This document shows, one piece after another, positions 11,855 to 21,596 of a DNA stretch of 64,000 bases. Below the pieces are notes generated by a model that had not been told where the DNA came from, searched no databases, and was given only the letters and a program-made list of their open reading frames with translations. The stretch is from Aedes albopictus (lineage: Eukaryota; Arthropoda; Insecta; Diptera; Culicidae). A program made the translations under genes and the position numbers. The DNA is taken from positions 11,840,829 through 11,904,828 of the forward strand of contig NC_085138.1 in NCBI RefSeq assembly GCF_035046485.1, in the 5' to 3' direction. Positions within the stretch are counted from its first letter, which is position 1. The number at the start of each line of letters is the position of its first letter.

Positions 11855-13524
11855 TTGATGTCCTGATCAACTTTGCCGAAGACAAAATATTTCTATGTAC
11901 TCTGGTTGTTGAGAAACAGAAGTTAAGAATTTCTATAACTCACTTGCACCACCTAGTGGATAAACCTAGAACCAACTAGTTTAGTATCGATTAGCTCTTG
12001 ATGTCCTGATCGACCTTGTCGAAGACGAGATTTTGAAATTCTTCTGTGTAGTCTGATTCTCAAGATACAAAAATTCAGAATTTTTTGAGCCCACTTGCGC
12101 CACCTAGCGGACAAACCTACAATCAACTAGTTCACTATTAGATAGCTATTGAAGTCCTGATCAACCTTGCCGAAGACAAAATTCTTCTATGTAGTCGGAT
12201 TCTCGTGATATAGAGGTTTAAATTTTTAAGGACTCACTAGCGCCACCTAACGGATAAATCTAGAACCAACTAGTTTACTATCGGATAGCTATTGATGTCC
12301 TGATCAACCTTGCCGAAGACGAAATTCTTCTATGTAGTCTGTTTCTCAAGATTCAAGGGCGACTGTATATTAGCAATTTCAGGGGCGTTTCAAGGCACTT
12401 CAAAGTGTTGGGGGGAGTTGTTTAGGAAAGCTTTTGAAGCTTTTTGTAGGCGTTGCAAGGTTTTTCAGGGACTTTTTCAATTAACATGATTTCAATGGCA
12501 TTTCAACCAAATTACGTAGGTTTCAGAGGCGTTTCGACGTCCTTCAGGTCAAGATTTCGGGTTTTCAAGGTTTTTGTGAAGGTGTCTTTGAAAATCCTCT
12601 GAAACTTCCTTCAATGCCTCTGGAATCCTCCTAAAATCCCCTTGAACCCCACGTAACGTACCTGGTACCATCCGTGTGTGGTATACAATGTTTCCTCGGT
12701 AGTGTGGCTTTAGCGTGTGAGTAGTCTTACTCCTCAACCTGCTATAGACTAGCACGCATCACACCCCTAGTAACGCCTAACGCCTAAGTGTCAGCCCGTT
12801 GCCGACCAGATCAAGGTTGGCCATGACTCTGGCTCTTTCTTCGGCTGACTGTTGGACGCGGCGGACGTCTTCTGCGGAACTCCACAATGCACCCAGCACG
12901 TGGATATCAAACCTGTACAATCCGAAACCACTGACAACCTTCACAACACCTCTGAAATCCGCTGAAAATCTTCTGAAACTTCCTAAAGTGCTTTCTAAAT
13001 CCCCCTAAACCCCCCTCGGACCGCATGTAACGCACCAGAGACCCTCCGAAACCAACGAAGACGCCTCCGTAAGGCCTCCAAAACCCATCGAAAATGCTTT
13101 GAAACTCTCTGCAATGGCTTCGAAAACCCCCTCAGACCAGAGATGCATTCTGTTCATGTTCTGTTCAAAGCGTGTGCTCACGAGATCCGTGTTCAAGTTC
13201 AAACAAACTCCGGTGTTAGATCACAGCACGCTGTTCATCTCATGGCAACCGTTGTCGTCATTCACTCCTTCCGTTGATTTCTAGCAGGTGAATTTTTTTG
13301 AAAAACAAGAAGATGTCAGCGGAGAAGAACACATTTTTTTCAGTTTCTTGTCTGTTTTTATTACCACAATGTCCTATTCTCAATCAATGGTTTCAGTTTC
13401 ATTATGGTCACGTTTCGATGTCTTAGAAACAATTAATTTTAACACAATGGCGTTTAAGGATAATGTTGGAACAATGGAAAAAATCCGGGAGCTGACCCGG
13501 TGTGATGATTGAAACACGTGACTC

Positions 13525-13715
13525 CCCAAGTAACATTTTTAGTTTTCTTATAGAATACAAGTTGTTGTTATAATCTAACCGTTAAAACTTGTTTTAAAGC
13601 TTAGTGGTTTTAACAGCTCTAATAAACCCATGATAAAACCCTATTAAACCCGAAAGGGCCCACCCTACAGGGGGTTGTTAAAACCATTGCTTAAAACGTT
13701 GAACATGCTACTTGG
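13525..13715. mobile_element. MITE, CCCAAGTAAC-type termini
   Basis: It begins CCCAAGTAACATTTTT and ends AACATGCTACTTGG, partly complementary. Internal TTAAAAC motifs are symmetric. Same terminal motif as the elements at 122-298, 17369-17504 and 19904-21031, but different interior from the first and last. Inside 13138-16399. Confidence 0.6.
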
Positions 13716-14591
13716 ATTTATGGTATGTTCTTGTAGTATACTATACAGCATAGATAAGATATGTTTGTGGGTTGCAAGAAAACAAATAAGCCGTTGAAAA
13801 GTTCAAAAAACATCTTAAAAGAACTATTAAAGCCAAAGTCTTAAAGTTAATCTGAAACAAGTATCATAACATAAACTGGCAGTGCAATTGCAAATTATTG
13901 ACAATAAAAAACGACAATTATGTCGGTCATCCATGTCAATAATATTTAGTTTTCAATTTTCACGGAGGAAATCTCTGTTGCTATGACATATAAATTCATG
14001 CCAAAAAAGATTGCCGGTGTAATGCATTAAAATACTTCTGAATAAGGCAAAGCGCCACGCCATTTTGAGGATTTGGGCATTCTAAAAATAACAATTTTAA
14101 TCCAGCTTGCTAAACTGTGCATTCCAATCACAATCCAAACATCAACATGGCGAACATAATTGCCAAGCAGGAATTGATCATCGTGTTGAAAAATATGGAT
14201 GCCGTCATGTTAAACCCTCCTAGTTTTGTTTTAGATTGTTTAAGATCAGTTAGGTGCAAAAGCAACATGTTCTAGAGTTGCTGTACTTTATGAATACGGT
14301 GCGAAGACTAGCGTATACCTACTTATTCTTAACGCATACATTTGTGCACTACTTAAACACAAATAGGTTTTATAAAATGTGGACCCAGACTGTATGCTCT
14401 TAAGAAGCCGCTGCTGCTGCGAAATGTAAACAAACCATTTTCGCAAAAAATTTCAGTGGTGTTTCATTTTCTAAGTTGTTTTATTTGCTCGCATGGTAAG
14501 TATATAAAGAAAATCAATAAGGATTTTCGTACACCGGTTGCATCTGGCTTTTCTCACATCAAAGTGAACTACTATGATGCCGGAGCCAGAG

Positions 14592-15189
14592 CAGAGCGTT
14601 CATGATTAACAAAAATTTTAATCATGATTAATCATTGATGATTAAAATTTTTATTTCAGTGATTATTGATTATGATTAATGATTAATTTGGTTTTGAGGA
14701 TGATTAAAGATTATGATTAATGATTAAATTTGGTTTTATCTGTGATTATTGATTATGAATAATGATTAAAAATGGCTCATTGATTAAAAATCATGATTAA
14801 TCAATCACAAAAACTGGAAGTGATTAAAATGGATTTATTGTTAAAAATATTTTTGAAGTTTCAAAAGTAAAAGGTAACTCTGTCTGGGAAATTTTTGAAA
14901 GAAGAATCATAAATTAATATATTTAGAACAGCATTTAAACCAACTTTAATTGAATAATATATTTTATATGATGAATCATTTTTTAATGATGAATGATTAA
15001 TGATTGATTAACTTTTTTTCTTATGATTATGATTACTGATTAATGATTAAATTGCGAAATTAGTGTGATTAAGATTAATGATTAATGATTAAATGAGAAA
15101 TTTTTGTGATTATGATTAATGATTTTTGATTAATCTTAATCATTAATCATTAATCATGATTGAATTTATGATTAATCATTAACGCTCTG
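14592..15189. mobile_element. hAT MITE built of TGATTAATGATTA repeats
   Basis: Ends CAGAGCGTTCATGATTAA and TTAATCATTAACGCTCTG. It is flanked by a perfect 8-bp duplication AGCCAGAG at 14584-14591 and 15190-15197, the hAT signature. The interior is a dense run of TGATTAATGATTA-type words in both orientations, an extreme subterminal-repeat pattern. No coding capacity. Nested in 13138-16399. Confidence 0.9.
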
Positions 15190-15806
15190 AGCCAGAGCAA
15201 ATGATGCCATCCCTACCACCCATCGGTTGCTTCTGAAATCCCGGTCACAAAAGCGCATTACAAGGTTAGTTTGGCCGCCTAGCTGTAAAAATTAAGCCCG
15301 CCAGAGATTTTCCCATCAGATTTACTTCAAATAGAATAAAACAAAGCTGTTTTTTTTTCTGTTTGTGTGGCATAAATCTATCGATCAAAATATGATCGCA
15401 TTGCTAGCTCCTTAGCTAGCTTTAATGCTTCCAGTGGTTATTCCAAAAAGGTTTAAGATGGCTTTATTACGACTTTATGCAATCTACCAAGTTTTAAAGC
15501 TGATAAGACGTGATATGCCTGCGGCTTAGAAATAGGTTTTTAAACCAAGTTTTTATATGCTCTTTACAGCTCGGTTACAATGAATATTTTGCTTAGCGAA
15601 AAGGCAAGCAGATAAGTTTTATTCAATGAATTTCTAGATATCTACAAAGTGTTTTAAAGTTGCTTATATCGTTAAAGCTGCTTGACAATTTAGACTGCAT
15701 CACCAAACCAATGGTGCAGCATTGATTATACGTCGTTTTCAAAATTTGTTACTGAATTCAGAGTCAACTATAACGCGTACCAGCTCCTTATGTTGAAGAA
15801 CACGTA

Positions 15807-16277
15807 CACTCCCGAGCAAAAGCTTGGGGTCACCCCCTCAAAAACATGTCATTTTTTAGGCTCATATCTCTGCCAATTTGCGTTCGATTTCTAAGCCCTA
15901 GATCTCATTCAAAAGATAGGAGGTCAAAGAAACTTTGCACATGATTTAACCCGTTCGTTACGACTTTTTTTCACCAACCTCGCCGCTGTAGAACGCGTCA
16001 GCGAGGAGCACCCAACCGTCCTGAAAGGGTTAAATGAAATTTTTTCAAAAATGTTTGTATGTAAACTTAAGCCAAAGTTGCCAAATTTTCTAAAAAATGA
16101 ATATACATTTACGACATGTCGCTGATGTTTCACCTAAAGCGTGTTCAAAGTTACTTTGACTTATTATCTTTTGAATAAGACCTAGGGTTTTGAAATCGGA
16201 CGCAAATTGGCGGAGATGTGGGCCTGAAAAAATGACATGTTTTTGAAGGGGTGACCCCAAACTTTTGATCGGGAGTG
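15807..16277. mobile_element. Foldback MITE with TA target duplication
   Basis: CACTCCCGAGCAAAAGCTTG at the left is mirrored by AACTTTTGATCGGGAGTG at the right, with long imperfect arms (GGGGTGACCCC, AAAACATGTCATTTTTT). TA flanks both ends (15805-15806, 16278-16279), suggesting a Tc1/mariner-type parent. The ATTTGCGTCCGATTTC-like stretch recurs in both arms. Confidence 0.85.
15950..16029. mobile_element. 80-bp piggyBac-like MITE, TTAA duplication
   Basis: CCCGTTCGTTACGAC ... CCTGAAAGGG between two TTAA tetranucleotides (15946-15949, 16030-16033). TTAA duplication with CCC ends is the piggyBac signature. Lies inside the foldback MITE 15807-16277. Confidence 0.7.
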
Positions 16278-16825
16278 TATTTGTGATCAATCAATCTAGT
16301 GACCACAAATTTATTCAAATGGTTGAACACGCACACGAGAGCAATCGAAGGAACATTTGCGCATGCTCACCGAACATGAGCGTTAAATATACATCTCTGT
16401 CTCAGACCTCTGAAAACGCCCCTGAAACCTGCTCCGAAAATCAATGTTTACATAATCTCCCTCTACTGCCCCCTGAACTTGCCCCTGAAGCTTCTTCAAA
16501 AGACCCTTTAAACCCCGTTGAAACGCTTCTGAATGCAAAATAATGGTAATACAAATGGAGAAAAAAAAGATTTCGAATTTGAAAAGTCAATTGATGTGTT
16601 TGATTTTGAAACACCGTATAACGGTATAAATTCATTTCAAAACTTATTTACGGAAGATGTTCAGTAGTTGAGATTGTTAATTACCTTCACCTATTAAAAA
16701 AATATCTAGCTGATTGTAGTACTTTGCAATAGTGCGCAATGATGATTGACTACGTGAAAGCTATAAATGTGCGAATGGGAAAATGCTCGGAAAGCTTTTG
16801 CCGGAAAAATATTTGGTACACTCAA

Positions 16826-18015
16826 ACCTCCATTTAGGTAAATCTATTTAGGTCCCTCCATTTAGGTAACGTTACCTAAATAGAATCTGATTGTGTTCAG
16901 AGCATTTGAAGTGTTTTAGATCAGACATAAGGTTGGTTTAAGGGAATTAAGTTGTAAGTAGAGTTAAAGGGAGTTCAGTGCGTGCTCAGGGGGGGGGGGG
17001 ATGAGGGGGGATGGGATTGGTTTGGCACTGTTTAAGGTTTCCTAAGAACTCTCTTGAGCATAAGTCATCTAATCTACATGCATAACTTGTGTCCTTAAAT
17101 GATTGAATAAAAGTCATGCTTACACAGCCTCATACAACTTTTTTCTGACAAGAGGCAAGTTCAATTTTTTTTTTTTTCAGAATCTGTAAGAGCTCCCTTG
17201 AGTATAGGTCATCGGTAATCAGTCCAAAACGTCTTGAATCTCTTCTGAAATAACCTGAAACGTTTAAGAAACGCTTTAAAGGGCCGCTGAAATCTCCCTG
17301 AAGCTTACCTAAGAGCTGTGGTCCAAAATGTATTTTCAGAAACTATAGGCCCCCCTCAAAATACCCCTCCCAAGTAACATTTTTCAGTAAAATATACTAT
17401 AGAGGTTCTTATAACCATCATTAAACCAAAACAAAAGGTGTTGGGTTTTATAACTGTTTATAAAACCACTTCGAAACTAATTGGTCATTAAAATGTTATT
17501 TGGGCTGTAACACCCCTGTGACCCTACGAAAACGCCTTCGTAACGCCTCTGAAACCCGTCAAAATTCCTCTGAAGCATCCTAAAACGCCCTCGAAATCCC
17601 CCTAAAACCCCCGTGGACGCCATGTAAAGCAGCTGATACCCTCTGAAACCCCCCAAAAAGCCTACAGGCGTTAGCCTGAGTAACACCTCTGAAATTCGCC
17701 AAAAAATAATCTGAAGCTGTCTGAAATGCTTTCGAAATCCCCCCAAAACCCGCTCAGACCCCATGTAACGCACATGAGACCCTCAGAAATCCCCGCCTAC
17801 GTAACGCCTGAGTGCCTCTGAAACTCGTCAACAATTATCTGAAGCTTTCAGAAATTCATTCGAAATCCCCTTAAAACCCCCGGATGCCATGAAACGCAAC
17901 TGAGACCCTTCGAAATTCGCCGAAAATACCCCTGAAGCCCCCCAGTGCATCCAACTGCTTCCATTTGAGTAAAAACTCTATTTATGCAGTCCCGACTCGT
18001 TACCTAAATGGAGGT
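16826..18015. mobile_element. Possible element with CCTCCATTTAGGTAA inverted ends
   Basis: ACCTCCATTTAGGTAA at 16826 is exactly mirrored by TTACCTAAATGGAGGT at 18000-18015; further copies of the motif lie just inside the left end (16848-16873). The interior includes a MITE and a piece of the 130-bp repeat, so the limits could also reflect two separate fragments. Confidence 0.4.
17369..17504. mobile_element. MITE, CCCAAGTAAC-type termini
   Basis: Begins CCCAAGTAACATTTTT and ends AAAATGTTATTTGGG; the interior has TTATAACC and GGTTTTATAA in mirror positions. Related to 13525-13715. Confidence 0.7.
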
Positions 18016-18593
18016 ATTGGTATAGACACCAAAGCGGTCATCAGTGTGCACAACAGCCCAAAATATTTTTTTTTTCGAATAATGTGTCCCTCTTCGAGAA
18101 ATTCGCATTCAAATGCTATTCGCCTTACAATATTTTTGCGATTGACTTTAAAGCGATTGATCGATTTGAAGAGTAGGAAAACAGCCGAAGCATTCAATTT
18201 ATTGCTTAGTGAAATTCTCATGTTATACTTTTGAAAATAATTCGGAAATTGCTTTGCGATTTTCTTCGGAAATATATTTAGAAATATTTTCGGCAATTCT
18301 TTTGAAATTTCTTTGTTATTTTCTATGGCATTTTCTGTGGGTATTCTACTCGATATTGGTTCAGCATTTTCTTTGAGAATTCCTTCGGCATGTTTTTTTT
18401 TTAATAATTTCTGCAGTAGTTTCATGAGAATTTGATCTGATTCTTTTTCTTTAATTTGTTCTGAAATTTCAACGGTAGTTTCTCTGAAATTCCTTCTGCA
18501 ATTGTTTTGCAAACTTCTTCGGCAATTTAATTGTGATACACTTCATCATCATTTTACGAGCATTGTTGGCTGAGCGAGAACAAATCCTACCAA

Positions 18594-18740
18594 CTAGACC
18601 TGTGCGCCGCCGCGCCACGCCGCCGCCGCCGACACTTTTTGTCATACGCCGACGCCGACCGAGGTATCGGCGGCGCGCCATACGCCGGTGTTTGTCACGC
18701 CGCTGATTTTCATTTTTCGCGCCGGTGATCGGTGCACGAA
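18594..18740. repeat. GCCGCC-rich patch, possible end of a large element
   Basis: A GC-rich island (repeated GCCGCC, ACGCCG) in AT-rich surroundings. It starts near GACCTGTGCGCC; a mirror-like GGCGCACAGACC ends at about 25228, and similar GCCGCC patches occur at 24277-24335 and 25170-25228. This suggests the two ends of one old element of about 6.6 kb filled by later insertions, but no target duplication was found. Confidence 0.3.
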
Positions 18741-18929
18741 CAAAATTAAGTTTATATAAAGTTAAGATAAGAAAAAATTCTCACGATCACTATCACAAAA
18801 CAATTCTGCAGAAGACTTATTAACTTCTGAAGAAATGTAAATGGAATTTCAGAGTGTGCATTCAAAAACGAATTCTATATATTTTTTTTAATTTTTCATT
18901 AGATTTCATTCATTGTTCATCATTTATAC

Positions 18930-19903
18930 CTCTCCAGAAGTTCTTCCAAAGATTATTCCGGAAATATTCAGTGATGCCTCCAGGATTGTTTTTTTTTTTC
19001 AGAAGATCTCTCAGGAACATCTCGACAGGAGTACCGTCAGGGAAAACTCCAGGAATTCAATTTAGAATCCTTTCAGGAGGATTCAGGAATGCCTTATAGA
19101 GATACACCAGCGAGCCATCCAGAAGATCCTCAGGGTCTGAAAGTTTAGTCAGAGATTCCTTCTAAAGTTCCTTCAGGAATTCCTACAAAAGTTTCTATAG
19201 AAACTAGTCCAAGAGTTCCCTCAGAGATTCCTCCAGGACATGCTTCACAAATTCCTCTAGAATTCCAACAAGGAATTTCTCCTGCCGTTTTGTAGGAATC
19301 ACCCAAGGAGATCCGTCAGGAATCACTCTGGGAGTTTCATCAAGGCTTCCTACCGGAATTCCCTCTAGTATCTCTCCTGAAATTCCTTCAGGAAATCCTC
19401 TTGGAATTACTTCGGGATGCCTCATGAAAATTTTTCAGAGATTCTTTCAGGAGTTCTTTCCAGGATTGTTCCAGAAGTTCCTTCGATGATCTCTCCAGGA
19501 GTTCGTTAAGGAATACTAATAGCTCCAAGAGGGATGTCTCCAGGTGTTCAATAGTAATTCCTTCAGAAATTTATTTAAACAGGAGTTCGCTTCAGAGATT
19601 CTTTTAGGAGGATTCATAAATGCCACCTGGATATCCATCGAGATTTCCGTAAAAAGTTTCTTCAGGAATTCCCACAGGAAGTTTTGAGAAATTAGTCTAG
19701 GGGTTCCTTCAGAGATTCTCCAGGAGTTTCAGGGATTCTTGCAGATGTTGATTCCGAGAATCTTCCTGAATTTATTCAGGGATTCCTACAGAAGTTCCTT
19801 CATATCGCTCCAGGAGTTCTTTCAGAGAGTATTATAGGAGGATCCAAGGTTACCTGCAGGAGAATTCAGGGATTTCCCCCAGATTCCTATATAAGAGTTC
19901 CTT
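18930..19903 (+). repeat. Degenerate 12-bp-periodic tract (RATTCCTYCNGG)
   Basis: Words such as GGAATTCCTTCAGG, GATTCCTCCAGG and GAGTTCCTTCAG repeat every 12 bases. Heavily diverged. Continues at 21597-23950 beyond the nested MITE and LTR. A weaker, more AT-rich version lies at 18240-18520. Confidence 0.7.
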
Positions 19904-21031
19904 CCCAAGCAACACACATGTTATACAGGGTGTTAGGTTCCTGAGTGCAAACTTTTTAAAGGATGATAGAGGACCATAAATGGGGAAAAAAATTGTTCTA
20001 CGCATATGGTCAAATCTCAACCGTTACGTAGTTATTGAACTCCCCATGTTTTTGACTCTTATTGCCTTAACTGGCTATAACTTTAAAATGGTCAAACTTA
20101 ACGCAGTTTTTTTACCCTTATTCGAAGGATTATTGAATTTTCTATCAAATGGCATCTTTGAACCGATTGGTTTAGTTAAATAACTTAGTTTTCTAGAGCA
20201 AAATAGCTAAAAATAGCGTGTTTTAATTTGTTTTTGTCAATTATCTTTGAAAAATGCGTAATAATTTAAAATTCTTTCTTTGGCAAAGTTGTGACCCCTG
20301 TACCACTCCACAATTCGTTCTTTGACATAAAACATCTATCTCTTATCGTTTTCTTGCAATTTCGATTTAAGCGTCGCATTTCAGATCATAAATTTGCAAT
20401 CGTCATGGTAAGCACTTTTTTGCGCACTATGCCGCACATTTAAATCAAAACCGCAAGAAAACGATAAGAGTTAGAAGTTTGGCGCCAAAGAACGATTTGT
20501 AGAGTGAAACAGGGGCCAGAACTTTGCCAAAGAAATTTTTTCAATTTATTATGCATTTTTCAAAGATAATTGACAAAAACAAATTAAAACACGCTATTTT
20601 TAGCTATTTTGCTCTAGAAAACTTAGTTATTTAACTAAACCAATCGATTCAAAGATGTCCTTTGATAGAACATTCAATAATCTTTCGAATAAGGGTATAA
20701 AAATTGCGATAAGTTTGACCATTTTAAAGCTATATCCAGTTAAGGCAATAAGAGTCAAAAACATGGGGAGTCCAATAACTGCGTCACGGTTGAGATTTGA
20801 CCATATGCGTAGAACATTTTTATTCACCATTTATGGTCCTCTATCACCCTTTAAAAAGTTTGCACTCATGAACCTAACACCCTGTATAAAAGTTACGACA
20901 GCGCAAGTTTTGGTTGTATAGAAGTTTATTTTACGTTATTTCAACACAATGTTAAAATAACGTAAAATAAACTTCTATACGACCAAAACTTGCGCTGTCC
21001 TAACTCTATTATAACATGTGTGTTGCTTGGG
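19904..21031. mobile_element. MITE (CCCAAGCAAC termini) split by a foldback element
   Basis: The ends CCCAAGCAACACACATG and CATGTGTGTTGCTTGGG are perfect over 22 bp. The original MITE is 19904-19925 plus 20885-21031; its inner half-palindrome includes GCGCAAGTTTTGGTTG and its complement (about 20901 and 20984). A 959-bp foldback element sits inside at 19926-20884. Confidence 0.85.
19926..20884. mobile_element. Foldback element, ~450-bp arms, TATA target duplication
   Basis: CAGGGTGTTAGGTTC at the left is mirrored by GAACCTAACACCCTG at the right; TATA flanks both ends (19922-19925, 20885-20888), containing the TA of Tc1/mariner-type transposition. The arms mirror each other to a centre near 20405. 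Each arm has a 67-codon hydrophobic ORF (19980-20183 plus, 20627-20830 minus) with 52 of 67 residues identical. No transposase. Confidence 0.85.
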
Positions 21032-21034
21032 TTC

Positions 21035-21596
21035 TGTTCGCGAAGATGCGCTTCCAACACCAACCATCGCATCGGAACCGTCATCGATGACCGTCACGAA
21101 GCACGCGCACTCACCCGAGCCGACGGGACAGCAGCGACCAGCAGCGAGAGAGTGAGTGCCGTGAGATCCAACCGTGAGAGCAGCAGCGAACGCCGCCGCC
21201 GTAGCCATCATCATCATCATCATCGATGCTCGTCGCTCTGCAGCCAATGTGATGATGGTTTGTTCCATACACGTCGCGTGGGTTCTACGCGCGCGTAGAA
21301 CCTTCCACGTGGTTCTGGAACGTTAGAATATTGGTATATATATGCAACCCGTTCGCGGTTGCAAGTCAGTTGCAATTTTGATGTGAATTAGTGATAAGCG
21401 TTCGCGTGGCTTAAAACAACGCGAAGTGAAAGAGTGTAAATAGTAACAGAGAAAGAGAATAAAGTATTAAGTATAGTGTAAAAAAAACCCAGTGTGTAAT
21501 CCGTCCCAGTCCGAAGTTCCCGTTCTCTTTCCGCTGTGCTATACCCAATACAGTTCAGTGCTTTAGCCTTATAATTCTTGTGTTCATTGCCGAACA
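21035..21596 (+). mobile_element. Probable solo LTR of a retrotransposon
   Basis: The segment opens TGTTCG and closes CGAACA, the TG...CA form of LTR ends with a 6-bp inverted repeat. Inside, in order, are a TATATATA box (about 21334), an arthropod-like initiator TCAGTT (21366) about 30 bp downstream, and an AATAAA polyadenylation signal near 21458. The 5' half is GC-rich and CAT/GCC-repetitive. No internal retrotransposon domain and no second LTR is nearby. A target duplication is not clean (GGTTC against GGTCT). Confidence 0.55.

Larger units (their letters stand above)
9455..12360 (+). repeat. ~143-bp tandem array, split by an insertion
   Basis: The unit carries CGCCACCTAGCGGA, AACCAACTAGTTCACTATC, GATAGCTCTTGATGTCCTGA and a TTCTATGTAGTCTGATTCTC segment. 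CGCCACCTAGCGG occurs at 9468 and 9611 (143 bp apart), and again at about 11947, 12098 and 12240. Several units lie on each side of the element at 9945-11854. No coding potential. Confidence 0.85.
13138..16399. mobile_element. hAT-like element, 3.26 kb, carrying nested elements
   Basis: The left end CAGAGATGCAT and right end ATACATCTCTG form short inverted repeats. They are flanked by CCTCAGAC (13130-13137) and TCTCAGAC (16400-16407), 7 of 8 bases identical, which fits an old 8-bp hAT target duplication. Both flanks belong to the 130-bp repeat. Inside are the MITEs at 13525, 14592 and 15807. No transposase ORF survives (longest about 75 aa), so it is non-autonomous or decayed. Confidence 0.6.
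12390..17960 (+). repeat. Degenerate ~130-bp repeat domain, broken by insertions
   Basis: Repeated phrases are CTCTGAAAC, TTCGAAATCCCC, CCATGTAACGCACATGAGACC and CGTAACGCCT. The CATGTAACGC landmark falls at about 13025, 17622, 17761 and 17888, giving steps near 130 bp. Array segments are 12390-13137, 16400-16530 and 17230-17960; the rest is later insertions, plus some unassigned sequence (12655-12910, 16540-16820). Short ORFs here are spurious. Confidence 0.6.

Noticed and set aside
9455..12360. CRISPR-like or direct-repeat array
   Set aside because: Units are contiguous 143-bp satellite copies without spacers in a eukaryotic genome.
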